Assembly: GCF_017377655.1 (NCBI RefSeq) | Contig: NZ_JAFREL010000114.1 | Coordinates: forward strand, 1-6,300 | Source of the DNA: Candidatus Enterococcus ferrettii | Lineage (GTDB): Bacteria > Bacillota > Bacilli > Lactobacillales > Enterococcaceae | Direction: 5' to 3' | Length of the DNA stretch: 6,300 nucleotides | Shown here: positions 1 through 6,187 of the stretch, in pieces | Layout of the letters: each line of letters starts with the position of its first letter | Position numbering within the stretch: the stretch's first letter is position 1 | Position numbers and translations under genes: made by a program | The notes under the pieces: model-generated | Told to the model about the DNA's origin: nothing | Seen by the model: the letters and a program-made list of their open reading frames with translations, nothing else | Databases searched by the model: none

Positions 1-591
1 TATGGCTACTATGACAAAGGCTATACGAACAAAGTAGTGAATTGGGCGAAATCTTCATTAGAAGATGCAGCAGGCAATCCAACTGGGAACGCATTGCTTG
101 GTACAAACGGCTTACGCTATGGTGTGGACTACGATTATCGCATCGCTGCATTGGGATTAACTAGCATTCCTGGTGAAACACCAACGACCAATGCAACTCA
201 AATTCCTACAGCTGCTGGAACAAAAGCAGTTCAAGCAGATACCGCAGCCTTAGGTAAGAGTGCGATTAAGGTGAAATATACGGCTGCTGTTGTAGATTCA
301 ACCGGTTTAGCCGCAGCGACAAACAATTGGATTTACAATCCAGAAGATGGTTGGTTCTACTATACCCAACCATTAACTAGTGGAACGACCACTGCGAACT
401 TGATGGAAAGCTTAGTTTTTGAAAGTGATTTAGGTAAAGAATATACCAATGCTACGTACGATTTGGTTGTAAAATTAGAAACCATCCAAGCAACTAAAGA
501 AGCGTTGACGGATGCAGCAGGTTGGAAACTGGATACAACCACAGCGACAAATGTAACAACCAAAGCGATCTGTGACAAATTGGCGCCATAA
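1..591 (+). CDS. TasA/BsaG-like exported surface protein, C-terminal part (5' end cut by window)
   Basis: The frame is open from base 1 to TAA at 589-591, so the gene begins upstream. The internal GTG at 37 has no ribosome binding site and is not a credible start. The visible 196 residues are rich in Ala, Thr and Asn and contain no cysteine except one near the C-terminus. The family clue is a block at about residues 108-165 with NNWIYNPEDGWFYY, then a Thr-rich turn, NLMESLVF and LVVKLETIQATKEAL. The same architecture recurs in the proteins at 1391-2275 and 2291-2923, which carry SipW-type signal peptides. TasA/camelysin-type proteins are secreted by a dedicated signal peptidase and some form extracellular fibres. 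That this one is exported and fibre-forming is inferred, because its N-terminus is not visible. Its Ala/Thr-rich composition, unlike that of its neighbours, would suit an abundant main subunit. The LPxTG gene follows after 44 bp with no terminator between. Confidence 0.8.
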   Translation, partial: YGYYDKGYTNKVVNWAKSSLEDAAGNPTGNALLGTNGLRYGVDYDYRIAALGLTSIPGETPTTNATQIPTAAGTKAVQADTAALGKSAIKVKYTAAVVDSTGLAAATNNWIYNPEDGWFYYTQPLTSGTTTANLMESLVFESDLGKEYTNATYDLVVKLETIQATKEALTDAAGWKLDTTTATNVTTKAICDKLAP

Positions 592-616
592 TTTTCAGGA
601 AAGTACAACCATGATA

Positions 617-626
617 AAGGGAGGAG
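617..626 (+). promoter_or_regulatory. Ribosome binding site deciding a GTG start
   Basis: The purine-rich AAGGGAGGAG lies about 9 bases before GTG 636. It supports this non-ATG start, since no better-placed ATG follows before the signal peptide. Confidence 0.75.
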
Positions 627-635
627 TGGAAACTA

Positions 636-1394
636 GTGCGTAAGCTCATAACAATACTTGGTATTCTGATCTGCCTCTTCATTGGATTTGGAGGGAAAGG
701 CGTTGTAGAAGCTGCCAAAGCACTTCCTCCTGGCATGGTGATTGGCGATTCTGATGGCATGTATGCAACCTCTGAGGGAGAATACTATATCAATCTGATT
801 GGGATTCTCCCAGGAGAGGTGTATGAAAAAGAGATCACGATCCGCAGTTTAGACTTAGAGGAACCCTTTTCTTTAGGCATGTTGGTAGAAGAAATTGAGT
901 CCAGCGGTTCGGTGGACTGGAAGAACCATATTACTTTGACCTTGGTTTTGGATGGGAAAAAAATTTATCAAGGACCTTTGTTAGGAGATGCCAGTCGAGA
1001 CTGGAGTAAGACGCCTCTGGAATTAGGCGTTTGTACTTACGGGACAGACAAAATTATGCAGGCGACTTTTACAGTAGACGATAGTTTGACGAATGAAAAC
1101 TTAAAGACGAAGAGTATTTTAGATTTTACTTGGACTTTTGTAGGAACGAAGGACTACCCAACGGAGCCCACTGAACCAACAAAACCAACGAATCCTTCAA
1201 CTGAACCAACTGCACCAAGCACTTCCCCAAGTAGTTCAGGTAAACTGCCAGTGACTGGTCAAGGAACACCGACTAATCGCAAACTGTTACCACAAACTGG
1301 TGAAGAACTGGTGTATCTATTTCTGACTGGGCTGTTGCTGGTATTAATTGTACTATTCTTATGGAAAAAACGTCGAGAGGAGGAGCAGGAATGA
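636..1394 (+). CDS. LPxTG cell-wall-anchored protein of a TasA-like cluster, with two tandem LPxTG motifs
   Basis: This 252-residue protein starts at GTG. Residues 1-27 are a Sec signal peptide: MRK, a hydrophobic core, and cleavage probably after VEAA. Residues 28-172 form a beta-rich domain (YINLIGILPGEVYEKEITI near 51-69, FTWTFVGTKD at the end) of the kind seen in LPxTG partners of SipW-dependent proteins. I judge this from general pattern, not from a search. Residues 173-202 are a Pro/Thr/Ser-rich wall-spanning linker with PTEPTEPTKPT repeats. The sorting signal is LPQTGEE (218-222 plus EE), a hydrophobic helix at about 225-242 and a KKRR tail. A second LPVTG lies at 204-208, only nine residues before the first. 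The likely role is to attach the neighbouring TasA-like proteins to peptidoglycan through a class A sortase; this is inferred from context. The stop overlaps the next start as ATGA. Confidence 0.88.
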   Translation: MRKLITILGILICLFIGFGGKGVVEAAKALPPGMVIGDSDGMYATSEGEYYINLIGILPGEVYEKEITIRSLDLEEPFSLGMLVEEIESSGSVDWKNHITLTLVLDGKKIYQGPLLGDASRDWSKTPLELGVCTYGTDKIMQATFTVDDSLTNENLKTKSILDFTWTFVGTKDYPTEPTEPTKPTNPSTEPTAPSTSPSSSGKLPVTGQGTPTNRKLLPQTGEELVYLFLTGLLLVLIVLFLWKKRREEEQE

Positions 1395-2275
1395 ATCAAA
1401 AAGAAAAGCGACGACACCTATTTAAGATTTTTCTCAAAAGCAAAGTGCTATTTGCCTGCTTCTCTCTTTTATTGAGTTTTTCATTGGTCCTTGGCAGCAC
1501 CTATGCTTGGATTACTTCTGCCGATGAACGAGTCAATCGAGCAGAAAGAAACGACAAAAGAATATCAGCAAAGATTGATGAAGATTTTGAACAAGTCTTT
1601 CATTGGTCCCCTGGAACCACGAAAAAGAAAGAAATACGGGTAACCAATGATGGTGAAATACCGGCTGTTGTTCGACTTTCGTTGCATGAATTTTTTGTCA
1701 GCTTTGAAATCAGTGTAGTTGACAATCATCGGGAAAATCCAGCTATTGAAGAAGGAAATGGTAATTTAGTCATCTATCCAGCTACCAGTGTTTTGCCAAA
1801 CAACACAATCAAGATCAAAGACACAGATACGTGGAAAACCAACAACTATTACAGTGTGTATGCAAATAAGTACTACAAAGCCAATCTAGCAATCTGTAAT
1901 TCGCTGGATGATCATTCCTTGGCCTATGTTTACAACGACGCTGGTCGAACCATGCCGTTAAAAGCACTGGAGTTAAATTTTCAAACAACTAAACTGTTTG
2001 ACCAAGTAAAACAACCAACAGTGGGAGACACAGGTTATTGGTATTACGAAAAAGGGTTTTTCTATTATTCAGAAATTCTTCAACCAAGCGAAAGTACCGA
2101 GAATTTGTTGGAAAGCGTTACACTGAATCCATCTTATGCCAACCAGTATAAAGGCGCTTTGTATAAGCTGGTTCCTTTGATGGATGCTCACGATATTACA
2201 AGAAGTTTGATTTCTGATTGGGGAATTAGTTCCACCGACTTTGCCTACAACATGTATCAAAATAAGCTGCACTAA
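1391..2275 (+). CDS. TasA/BsaG-like protein with SipW-type signal peptide
   Basis: I start this 294-residue protein at ATG 1391. It overlaps the preceding stop by four bases and follows a strong AGAGGAGGAG. An in-frame ATG at 1361 lies inside the LPxTG tail and lacks a site. Residues 1-41 form a basic N-region, a hydrophobic core and GSTYAWITSADERVNRAE, close to the SipW-cognate signal peptide seen in TasA and camelysin, where cleavage is by a dedicated ER-type signal peptidase. The next segment has the family's 'WSPGTTKKKEIRVTNDGEIPAVVRL' type block (about 72-96), a beta strand that in relatives reads as V-T-N-x-G then R-V/L. The C-terminal block has GYWYYEKGFFYY (215-226), NLLESVTL and YKLVPLMDAHDITRSL, matching the other two paralogues. 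It is exported and probably part of an extracellular assembly or its nucleator. The exact role is unknown. Confidence 0.85.
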   Translation: MNQKEKRRHLFKIFLKSKVLFACFSLLLSFSLVLGSTYAWITSADERVNRAERNDKRISAKIDEDFEQVFHWSPGTTKKKEIRVTNDGEIPAVVRLSLHEFFVSFEISVVDNHRENPAIEEGNGNLVIYPATSVLPNNTIKIKDTDTWKTNNYYSVYANKYYKANLAICNSLDDHSLAYVYNDAGRTMPLKALELNFQTTKLFDQVKQPTVGDTGYWYYEKGFFYYSEILQPSESTENLLESVTLNPSYANQYKGALYKLVPLMDAHDITRSLISDWGISSTDFAYNMYQNKLH

Positions 2276-2278
2276 TCG

Positions 2279-2284
2279 AGGAGG
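2279..2284 (+). promoter_or_regulatory. Consensus ribosome binding site for the third TasA-like gene
   Basis: A perfect AGGAGG sits 6 bases before ATG 2291 and starts just after the previous stop at 2273-2275. The gap between the two genes is only 15 bases, which indicates co-transcription. Confidence 0.75.
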
Positions 2285-2290
2285 GAAGAG

Positions 2291-2923
2291 ATGAGAAATC
2301 GGAAAAAGAAGTTGCGACTCATTTATGTAGGATTCATCATGGCTCTTGTCCTCCTTATGATTGGCGGCGGGTATTTTGTCTATGCGGCAATGACAGCGCA
2401 TGATCAAAAAGCCAATGATTTTCAAGTTGGACAGGTGGAAACGAAGATTGAAGAAGTTTTTAACGAGAACATTCAAGAAGTTAAATTGGATAGAAGCATT
2501 GAGAAGGATGTCTCTATTAAAAACACTGGAACAATCAATCAATTTGTGCGAGTAATGGTTCTCCCTGAAGTTCGATCTTTTATTAATGAAGATGATGATT
2601 CTGTGCAAATATTACCTCTGATAATAGGTAAAGACCTGGAATTAGAAAATATGGATGCCAATTGGTTAGATGGAGCAGATGGGTACTACTACTACATTGG
2701 CTCAGAGGTTGCTCCTGATGAATCTACTAATCGACTGTTTGAGTCAATAAAACTTTCTAGTAGTTTATCAGAGCAGTATCATGAATCAGATTTTTCTATT
2801 TACTTAAAGGTTGAAACAATCAATTGTGAGGAATCGGCTTTTCGTAATGCTTGGTGGCAGGGAGAAATACCCTTAGAAGAGCCTCTTAAGACGATTGATA
2901 ATACTTTATTAGGCTTACTGTAA
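2291..2923 (+). CDS. TasA/camelysin-like protein with SipW-type signal peptide (last gene of operon 1)
   Basis: This 210-residue protein has a basic start (MRNRKKKLRL), a hydrophobic helix at about 11-33, and MTAHDQKANDFQVGQVETKI, a SipW-class signal peptide followed by the short 'N-x-F-x-x-G-x-V' segment typical of mature TasA-like N-termini. Residues 70-90 (EKDVSIKNTGTINQFVRVMV) match the family's N-terminal strand with K-N-T-G and V-R-V. The C-terminal part has NWLDGADGYYYY (124-135), RLFESIKL and YLKVETINCEESAF, parallel to the two upstream paralogues. It is shorter than the 1391-2275 protein because it lacks the long middle insert. The ending after residue 185 (WWQGEIPLEEPLK) is unlike the others. 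It is probably a minor subunit or regulator of the same surface structure; this is inference. Its third positions are more AT-rich than those of the first gene in the window. Confidence 0.82.
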   Translation: MRNRKKKLRLIYVGFIMALVLLMIGGGYFVYAAMTAHDQKANDFQVGQVETKIEEVFNENIQEVKLDRSIEKDVSIKNTGTINQFVRVMVLPEVRSFINEDDDSVQILPLIIGKDLELENMDANWLDGADGYYYYIGSEVAPDESTNRLFESIKLSSSLSEQYHESDFSIYLKVETINCEESAFRNAWWQGEIPLEEPLKTIDNTLLGLL

Positions 2924-2932
2924 AAACTACAA

Positions 2933-2969
2933 AATAAGGATGCAGTTTTATAACCTGCATCCCTTTATT
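2933..2969 (+). terminator. Stem-loop terminator after operon 1
   Basis: GGATGCAG (2938-2945) pairs perfectly with CTGCATCC (2955-2962) around a 9-base loop. The flanking AATAA (2933-2937) and TTATT (2965-2969) can lengthen the stem past a two-base bulge. The stem starts 14 bases after the stop at 2923. The T-tract is poor (CTTTATTA), so efficiency is uncertain. Confidence 0.65.
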
Positions 2970-2970
2970 A

Positions 2971-3006
2971 AGTAATAAGCAACACTCATGAGATGAGTGT
3001 TTTACT
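2971..3006 (+). terminator. Second, tandem stem-loop terminator
   Basis: AACACTCAT (2981-2989) and ATGAGTGTT (2993-3001) form a perfect 9-bp stem with a GAG loop, followed by TTT. AGTAA (2971-2975) and TTACT (3002-3006) can pair outside a five-base bulge. It is the better terminator of the pair, although the T-run is short (four including the stem base). It lies 49 bases before ATG 3055, so it could also act as a leader attenuator for that gene. Confidence 0.65.
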
Positions 3007-3037
3007 AAAGAAAAGCATTGATTTCATGAGTTTTGAG

Positions 3038-3044
3038 AAAGGAG
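3038..3044 (+). promoter_or_regulatory. Ribosome binding site for the 724-residue secreted protein
   Basis: AAAGGAG lies 10 bases before ATG 3055 and fixes the start at the beginning of a clear signal peptide. Between the second hairpin and this site I see no matched -35/-10 pair. Confidence 0.7.
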
Positions 3045-3054
3045 ACTTACGAAA

Positions 3055-5229
3055 ATGTCTAAGCTTATAAATAGAAAAGCACTACTAAGTAGTATGTTCG
3101 TGTTGTTAATTTTAGTACTTAGTTGTGTTTTTAAATGGGATAAATCTGATATCCCTAAAAAAGTTGAAGCCCTGTCAGCAAATGCAGATTTGGTTCAACT
3201 TGCTGCGAGTCAAATGCGACAAGACGTGGCAAATGGTTCGTTTATACAATTACAGAATGGAAGTTTTGAACTTGGTCACAATAATGTGGCGCCACCGACT
3301 GGTCCAACAGGAGCATATAAGCTTATTAATAATGGGCAAAATGATGGACTAAACAATTTCTCTTGGGCAGGTTACAAAAAAGATACTGGTGCAGCGAATG
3401 AGATGGAAATTCAGAGGTATGGGAACACTCCTCAGGATGGTAATTGGTATGCAGAACTGAATCCTTCATGTGAGATTGGTCTGTCTCAAGATATCGCAAC
3501 TGTACCAGGTGTTACGGTCTATTGGTCCTTGTACCACGCTAAAAGAGAAATTGATGCTGAACGTGCGGGGGTTTTTTTTGGTCCAGTGCCAACCTCGGGT
3601 ATTGCTAGCGATAATATTTTAGATGCAGCTACATATCGGCAAAATGTTATTGCAGAAAATGGAATTACCTATAATTATTTAGGTGATGATTTCATTCACA
3701 CTGGGAGATTCCCTGCGCCCTGGCATCGGTATGAAGGAACCTATGTGATACCAGCTGGACAATTTAATACAAGATTTCAATTTTTGAGTATTAGAGAAAG
3801 TCGTCCTGCTGTAGGAAACTATTTGGACAATATTCAATTTGCTTCAGGAGCTAAACTAAGACTATTCAATAAATATGAGAATGACGTACTAGTAGTAGGT
3901 AAAAAAACCAGCCATCGAATAGTAGTTGCTAACTCTGGAGGAATGTCGGCCAACAATGTTCAAATGGAAGTGCAATTGCCCATGTCAATGGACTACTCGA
4001 ATGAAGGGGTAAGTATACTTGGCAGCTATGATGAGAATGGCACTTCAATAGCAAATAATTGTACTGTTAGTAATGTCTCCTATAATTCTGCTACTCATAC
4101 ACTAACATTTGACGTTGATGAGGTAAGAAGTTTGGAATGCATTGAGTTTTCAATAAATGTTGAAGCTATTAACGCTGATAATGACAATGCTCAATCTGAT
4201 GATAATGCTGTAGCTGAAATTAATGTTTTGGATTATGAAAATGCGAGTTATGGTAACCGAGGAGTTAGTCCAGTTGACTCTAGCAACGATGGAATCCGAA
4301 TTGTTGATGAACTTGATTTAGAAAAAAATGTAGATAAGCAGGTAGGCATATACGGTGAAGAACTTACTTACTCAATGACACTAGAGAATAAAAATGAACA
4401 TACTGGAGAGGCCGAAGATATTGTAATTGAGGATGTTATTCCAGTTGGTACGGAATATGTTCCTGGATCATTGATGATAGACGGTAGTGTAAAAACAGAT
4501 GGACAAGATGCTGATGGAGCTAGTTTTATAGCCCTGAGTAATTCAGTCCGATTTGAAATTGCCAGACTGAATGCTACTGAATCTATGACATTGTCATTTA
4601 AAGTAAAAGCTATATGTATCAGCGATACTATCACTAATTCTGCAGATTTAAGTTATCAATGGCGTGAGGATATTAACAACACCGAACAGACTTTGACTAG
4701 TAATGAGGTTGAAACCGAAATCTGTTCAGTACTTTTCCATATACGGCAAGTAATATTAAGTGAATCAGAGGAACTTGTTGTACCAACAGAAGGGTATTTG
4801 AGAATTAAGACATATGATTCCGATCAGTTAACAGGAACAACAACAGAAAACACCGATCAATTGCGTCAAGTAGCTATTCCGTCAGGAACAAACACGGATA
4901 ATCCCCCCTTCGAAATGTTTGTTGTAGACACTAAACATATGGGGAATAATTTGGATGAATTAAACTTGGCACTGATTTTACCAGAGTATTATGAACAACT
5001 TGGGTACTATTTGACTCTTGCTCAATTTGATAATAATGGGACTAGTCATCAGGGAAGAACAGAGGCTGATATTACTCCTAGTGAACTGGTACTAAATCGA
5101 GATGCTTTGGATGACGATGAAGAATATTTCATTACTATTTATCTAAAACCAAAGCTGCCACAAGATGGTCCCCAACTCTACAGCTGGGACTATAAAAGGA
5201 ACGATCTGGGAAACATCAACACGAAGTAA
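3055..5229 (+). CDS. Large secreted protein: NGSFE-type jelly-roll-like domain plus two DUF11-like domains, no visible anchor
   Basis: The 724-residue product begins with a signal peptide (basic NRK, hydrophobic 10-26) probably cut near VEA or LSA (37-42). VLSC at 21-24 is a poor lipobox. Residues about 66-265 begin NGSFE and end YLDNIQFASG, with GNWYAELNP and WHRYEGTYVIPAGQ inside. This is the pattern of carbohydrate-binding or DUF642-like jelly-roll domains. Residues about 266-395 and 417-540 look like two DUF11 repeats. The second is clear: a LEKNVDK start, GEELTYSMTLENKN, VIEDVIPVGTEYVPGS and TNSADLSY. Residues 555-700 form an unassigned beta-rich domain. The C-terminus (LPQDGPQLYSWDYKRNDLG) holds neither LPxTG nor a hydrophobic helix, so attachment must be non-covalent or absent. 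It may be a surface adhesin or matrix component; that is inference. The small membrane protein follows 21 bases later. Confidence 0.8.
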   Translation: MSKLINRKALLSSMFVLLILVLSCVFKWDKSDIPKKVEALSANADLVQLAASQMRQDVANGSFIQLQNGSFELGHNNVAPPTGPTGAYKLINNGQNDGLNNFSWAGYKKDTGAANEMEIQRYGNTPQDGNWYAELNPSCEIGLSQDIATVPGVTVYWSLYHAKREIDAERAGVFFGPVPTSGIASDNILDAATYRQNVIAENGITYNYLGDDFIHTGRFPAPWHRYEGTYVIPAGQFNTRFQFLSIRESRPAVGNYLDNIQFASGAKLRLFNKYENDVLVVGKKTSHRIVVANSGGMSANNVQMEVQLPMSMDYSNEGVSILGSYDENGTSIANNCTVSNVSYNSATHTLTFDVDEVRSLECIEFSINVEAINADNDNAQSDDNAVAEINVLDYENASYGNRGVSPVDSSNDGIRIVDELDLEKNVDKQVGIYGEELTYSMTLENKNEHTGEAEDIVIEDVIPVGTEYVPGSLMIDGSVKTDGQDADGASFIALSNSVRFEIARLNATESMTLSFKVKAICISDTITNSADLSYQWREDINNTEQTLTSNEVETEICSVLFHIRQVILSESEELVVPTEGYLRIKTYDSDQLTGTTTENTDQLRQVAIPSGTNTDNPPFEMFVVDTKHMGNNLDELNLALILPEYYEQLGYYLTLAQFDNNGTSHQGRTEADITPSELVLNRDALDDDEEYFITIYLKPKLPQDGPQLYSWDYKRNDLGNINTK

Positions 5230-5250
5230 ACGAAAGAGACGAGGCAGAAC

Positions 5251-5430
5251 ATGGTCTATCTATTATTACTAGCGCTAGGCCTGGTTGTACTAGTCCAAAG
5301 TTATTTACTGTTCTCGCTAATGCGAAGCCAACAGGACTTGCAGACACAGATTACCCGGTTGTTACGAAATAAGAAACAATCGGGCACTGCCAGACAAAAA
5401 ACTCCAACAGAAAGAGGAAGGACACGATGA
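5251..5430 (+). CDS. Small single-pass membrane protein (59 residues)
   Basis: This short ORF starts at ATG 5251 behind a modest GAGG (5241-5244) and ends at TGA 5428-5430, overlapping the ATG of the next gene as ATGA. Residues 2-23 are almost all Leu, Val, Ala, Gly and Tyr, one membrane helix with a near-absent N-terminal tail. Residues 25-43 (RSQQDLQTQITRLLRNKKQ) suggest a short amphipathic or coiled helix, and the remainder is basic and Thr/Arg-rich. The charge pattern puts the C-terminus in the cytoplasm. It has no cleavage-type signal end and no family I recognise. Its tight coupling to the membrane pseudo-recombinase suggests the two products work together, perhaps as a membrane partner; this is inference. 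It could be a chance ORF, but its spacing, overlap and hydrophobic start argue for a real gene. Confidence 0.72.
   Translation: MVYLLLLALGLVVLVQSYLLFSLMRSQQDLQTQITRLLRNKKQSGTARQKTPTERGRTR
5413..5421 (+). promoter_or_regulatory. Ribosome binding site for the recombinase-like gene
   Basis: AGAGGAAGG lies inside the 3' end of the 59-residue gene, 5-8 bases before ATG 5427. It supports this start and translational coupling with the ATGA overlap. Confidence 0.7.
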
Positions 5431-6170
5431 ATCTAGGCTATGCACGCGGGTATCAACTGACCCAACAATTGGATATGCTGGAAGATTACCCAGTGGACGA
5501 ACTCTTCTCTGATGGAGCGCAGGAAGTTGAAGCCCTGCATTCACCAACAAGTGAATTTCAAGCATTAATGAACTTTGCTCAACCGGGAGACCACTTAGTG
5601 ATTGCTTCGTGGGAAGTCGTTTCCCGAGATTATCGCCAGTTGCTGGCTTGTCTAGATCAATTGGAAACGCAAGAATTAACGCTGGATGTACTGAATCTTC
5701 CACAGCTTACTGTTGAAGAATGGCGCCAAGTTTTTCGCTGGTCACTGCGCAACGATCGACTGCTTCATCCGGTGTTGGTTAAAGCTGGAAAGGAACGAGA
5801 CCGCAGCAAAGATGCTTATTCCTTGTTTAGTAAAGAACCTGAGGCACGTAAACTCTATCGCGAAATGATCTGGCTTCTGGTAGAGAAAAACTCCGTTCAT
5901 CAAGTCGCTCAACAAAAACGAGTACCAATTGAAACAGCCTATCGTGTGCAACAAGAACTAAAGCAGGTTCAACTAGCGATTATCTTAGTGATTTGTTTCC
6001 TGTTGGCAATTTTCAGTATCAAACTAGCTGAATCCTATTTTGATCAATTGTGGATTCAAGTCGCCATTTGTGTAGTTGTAACACTGGTTATCCTGTGGAA
6101 CGTATTAATCGATACGGAAGAAACCGAGTCTAATCCACTTATAAAAGAGAAGAAAACACCAAAAATTTGA
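5427..6170 (+). CDS. Membrane-bound, catalytically degenerate serine-recombinase-like protein with HTH segment
   Basis: This 247-residue protein begins LGYARGYQLTQQLDML, clearly like the LGYARVST start of serine resolvases/invertases. The residues that follow keep the fold's pattern: ELFSDGA (25-31), FQALMNFAQPGDHLVIASWE (44-63) and SRDYRQLL (66-73). Against gamma-delta resolvase the catalytic serine appears replaced (YAR-V-S becomes YAR-G-Y). The arginine of the DRxxL stretch and the first arginine of LDRLGRD are also absent, whereas the YAR arginine and the last arginine (R67) remain. Recombination is therefore unlikely. Residues about 140-178 (EMIWLLVEKNSVHQVAQQ, then IETAYRVQQELK) resemble the C-terminal helix-turn-helix of such enzymes. 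Two hydrophobic helices, about 183-201 and 209-228, then place both ends in the cytoplasm. It may be a membrane-tethered DNA-binding regulator. That reading is inference, and the alternative is a non-DNA-binding structural role. Confidence 0.75.
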   Translation: MNLGYARGYQLTQQLDMLEDYPVDELFSDGAQEVEALHSPTSEFQALMNFAQPGDHLVIASWEVVSRDYRQLLACLDQLETQELTLDVLNLPQLTVEEWRQVFRWSLRNDRLLHPVLVKAGKERDRSKDAYSLFSKEPEARKLYREMIWLLVEKNSVHQVAQQKRVPIETAYRVQQELKQVQLAIILVICFLLAIFSIKLAESYFDQLWIQVAICVVVTLVILWNVLIDTEETESNPLIKEKKTPKI

Positions 6171-6174
6171 AGAG

Positions 6175-6182
6175 AAGGTGAG
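6175..6182 (+). promoter_or_regulatory. Ribosome binding site for the last, truncated gene
   Basis: AAGGTGAG ends 5 bases before ATG 6188, in a 17-base gap after the stop of the recombinase-like gene. The spacing indicates the same transcript. Confidence 0.6.
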
Positions 6183-6187
6183 TCCCC

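Noticed and set aside
37..39. GTG 37 as the start of the first gene.
   Set aside because: The same frame is open to base 1 with coherent protein (YGYYDKGYTNK), there is no ribosome binding site, and no signal peptide follows.
1361..1390. A longer version of the 1391 gene, starting at ATG 1361 (ten extra residues).
   Set aside because: This start is inside the LPxTG tail codons and has no ribosome binding site. ATG 1391 follows AGAGGAGGAG and overlaps the preceding stop as ATGA.
2069..2608. A 179-codon reverse-strand ORF, and other reverse ORFs at 360-608, 494-760, 4368-4634, 5362-5703 and 5742-5954.
   Set aside because: They lie antisense to well-supported genes, lack ribosome binding sites and domain signals, and cross gene boundaries. 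They are shadows.
2949..2954. TATAAC as a -10 box for the gene at 3055.
   Set aside because: It lies in the loop of the first hairpin and no TTGACA-like box is found 16-18 bases upstream. Other pairs such as TTTACT at 3001 also lack a -10 at the right distance.
2985..3030. Repeated TCATGAG (2986-2992 and 3024-3030) as an operator pair.
   Set aside because: The repeat is only seven bases, and the first copy is part of the second hairpin. It could easily arise by chance.
3118..3126. The large secreted protein as a lipoprotein (VLSC at residues 21-24).
   Set aside because: Leu at position -2 and Val at -3 are unusual for a lipobox, and a type I cleavage region follows at residues 37-42.
3125..3352. 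A 75-codon + strand ORF inside the large secreted gene.
   Set aside because: It is out of frame with a gene that has a clear signal peptide and domains, and it has no ribosome binding site or family signal.
5427..6170. An active site-specific recombinase or a mobile element with an invertible surface-gene switch.
   Set aside because: The catalytic serine appears to be missing, two membrane helices are present, and I see no inverted repeats bracketing promoter-like or coding segments in the window.
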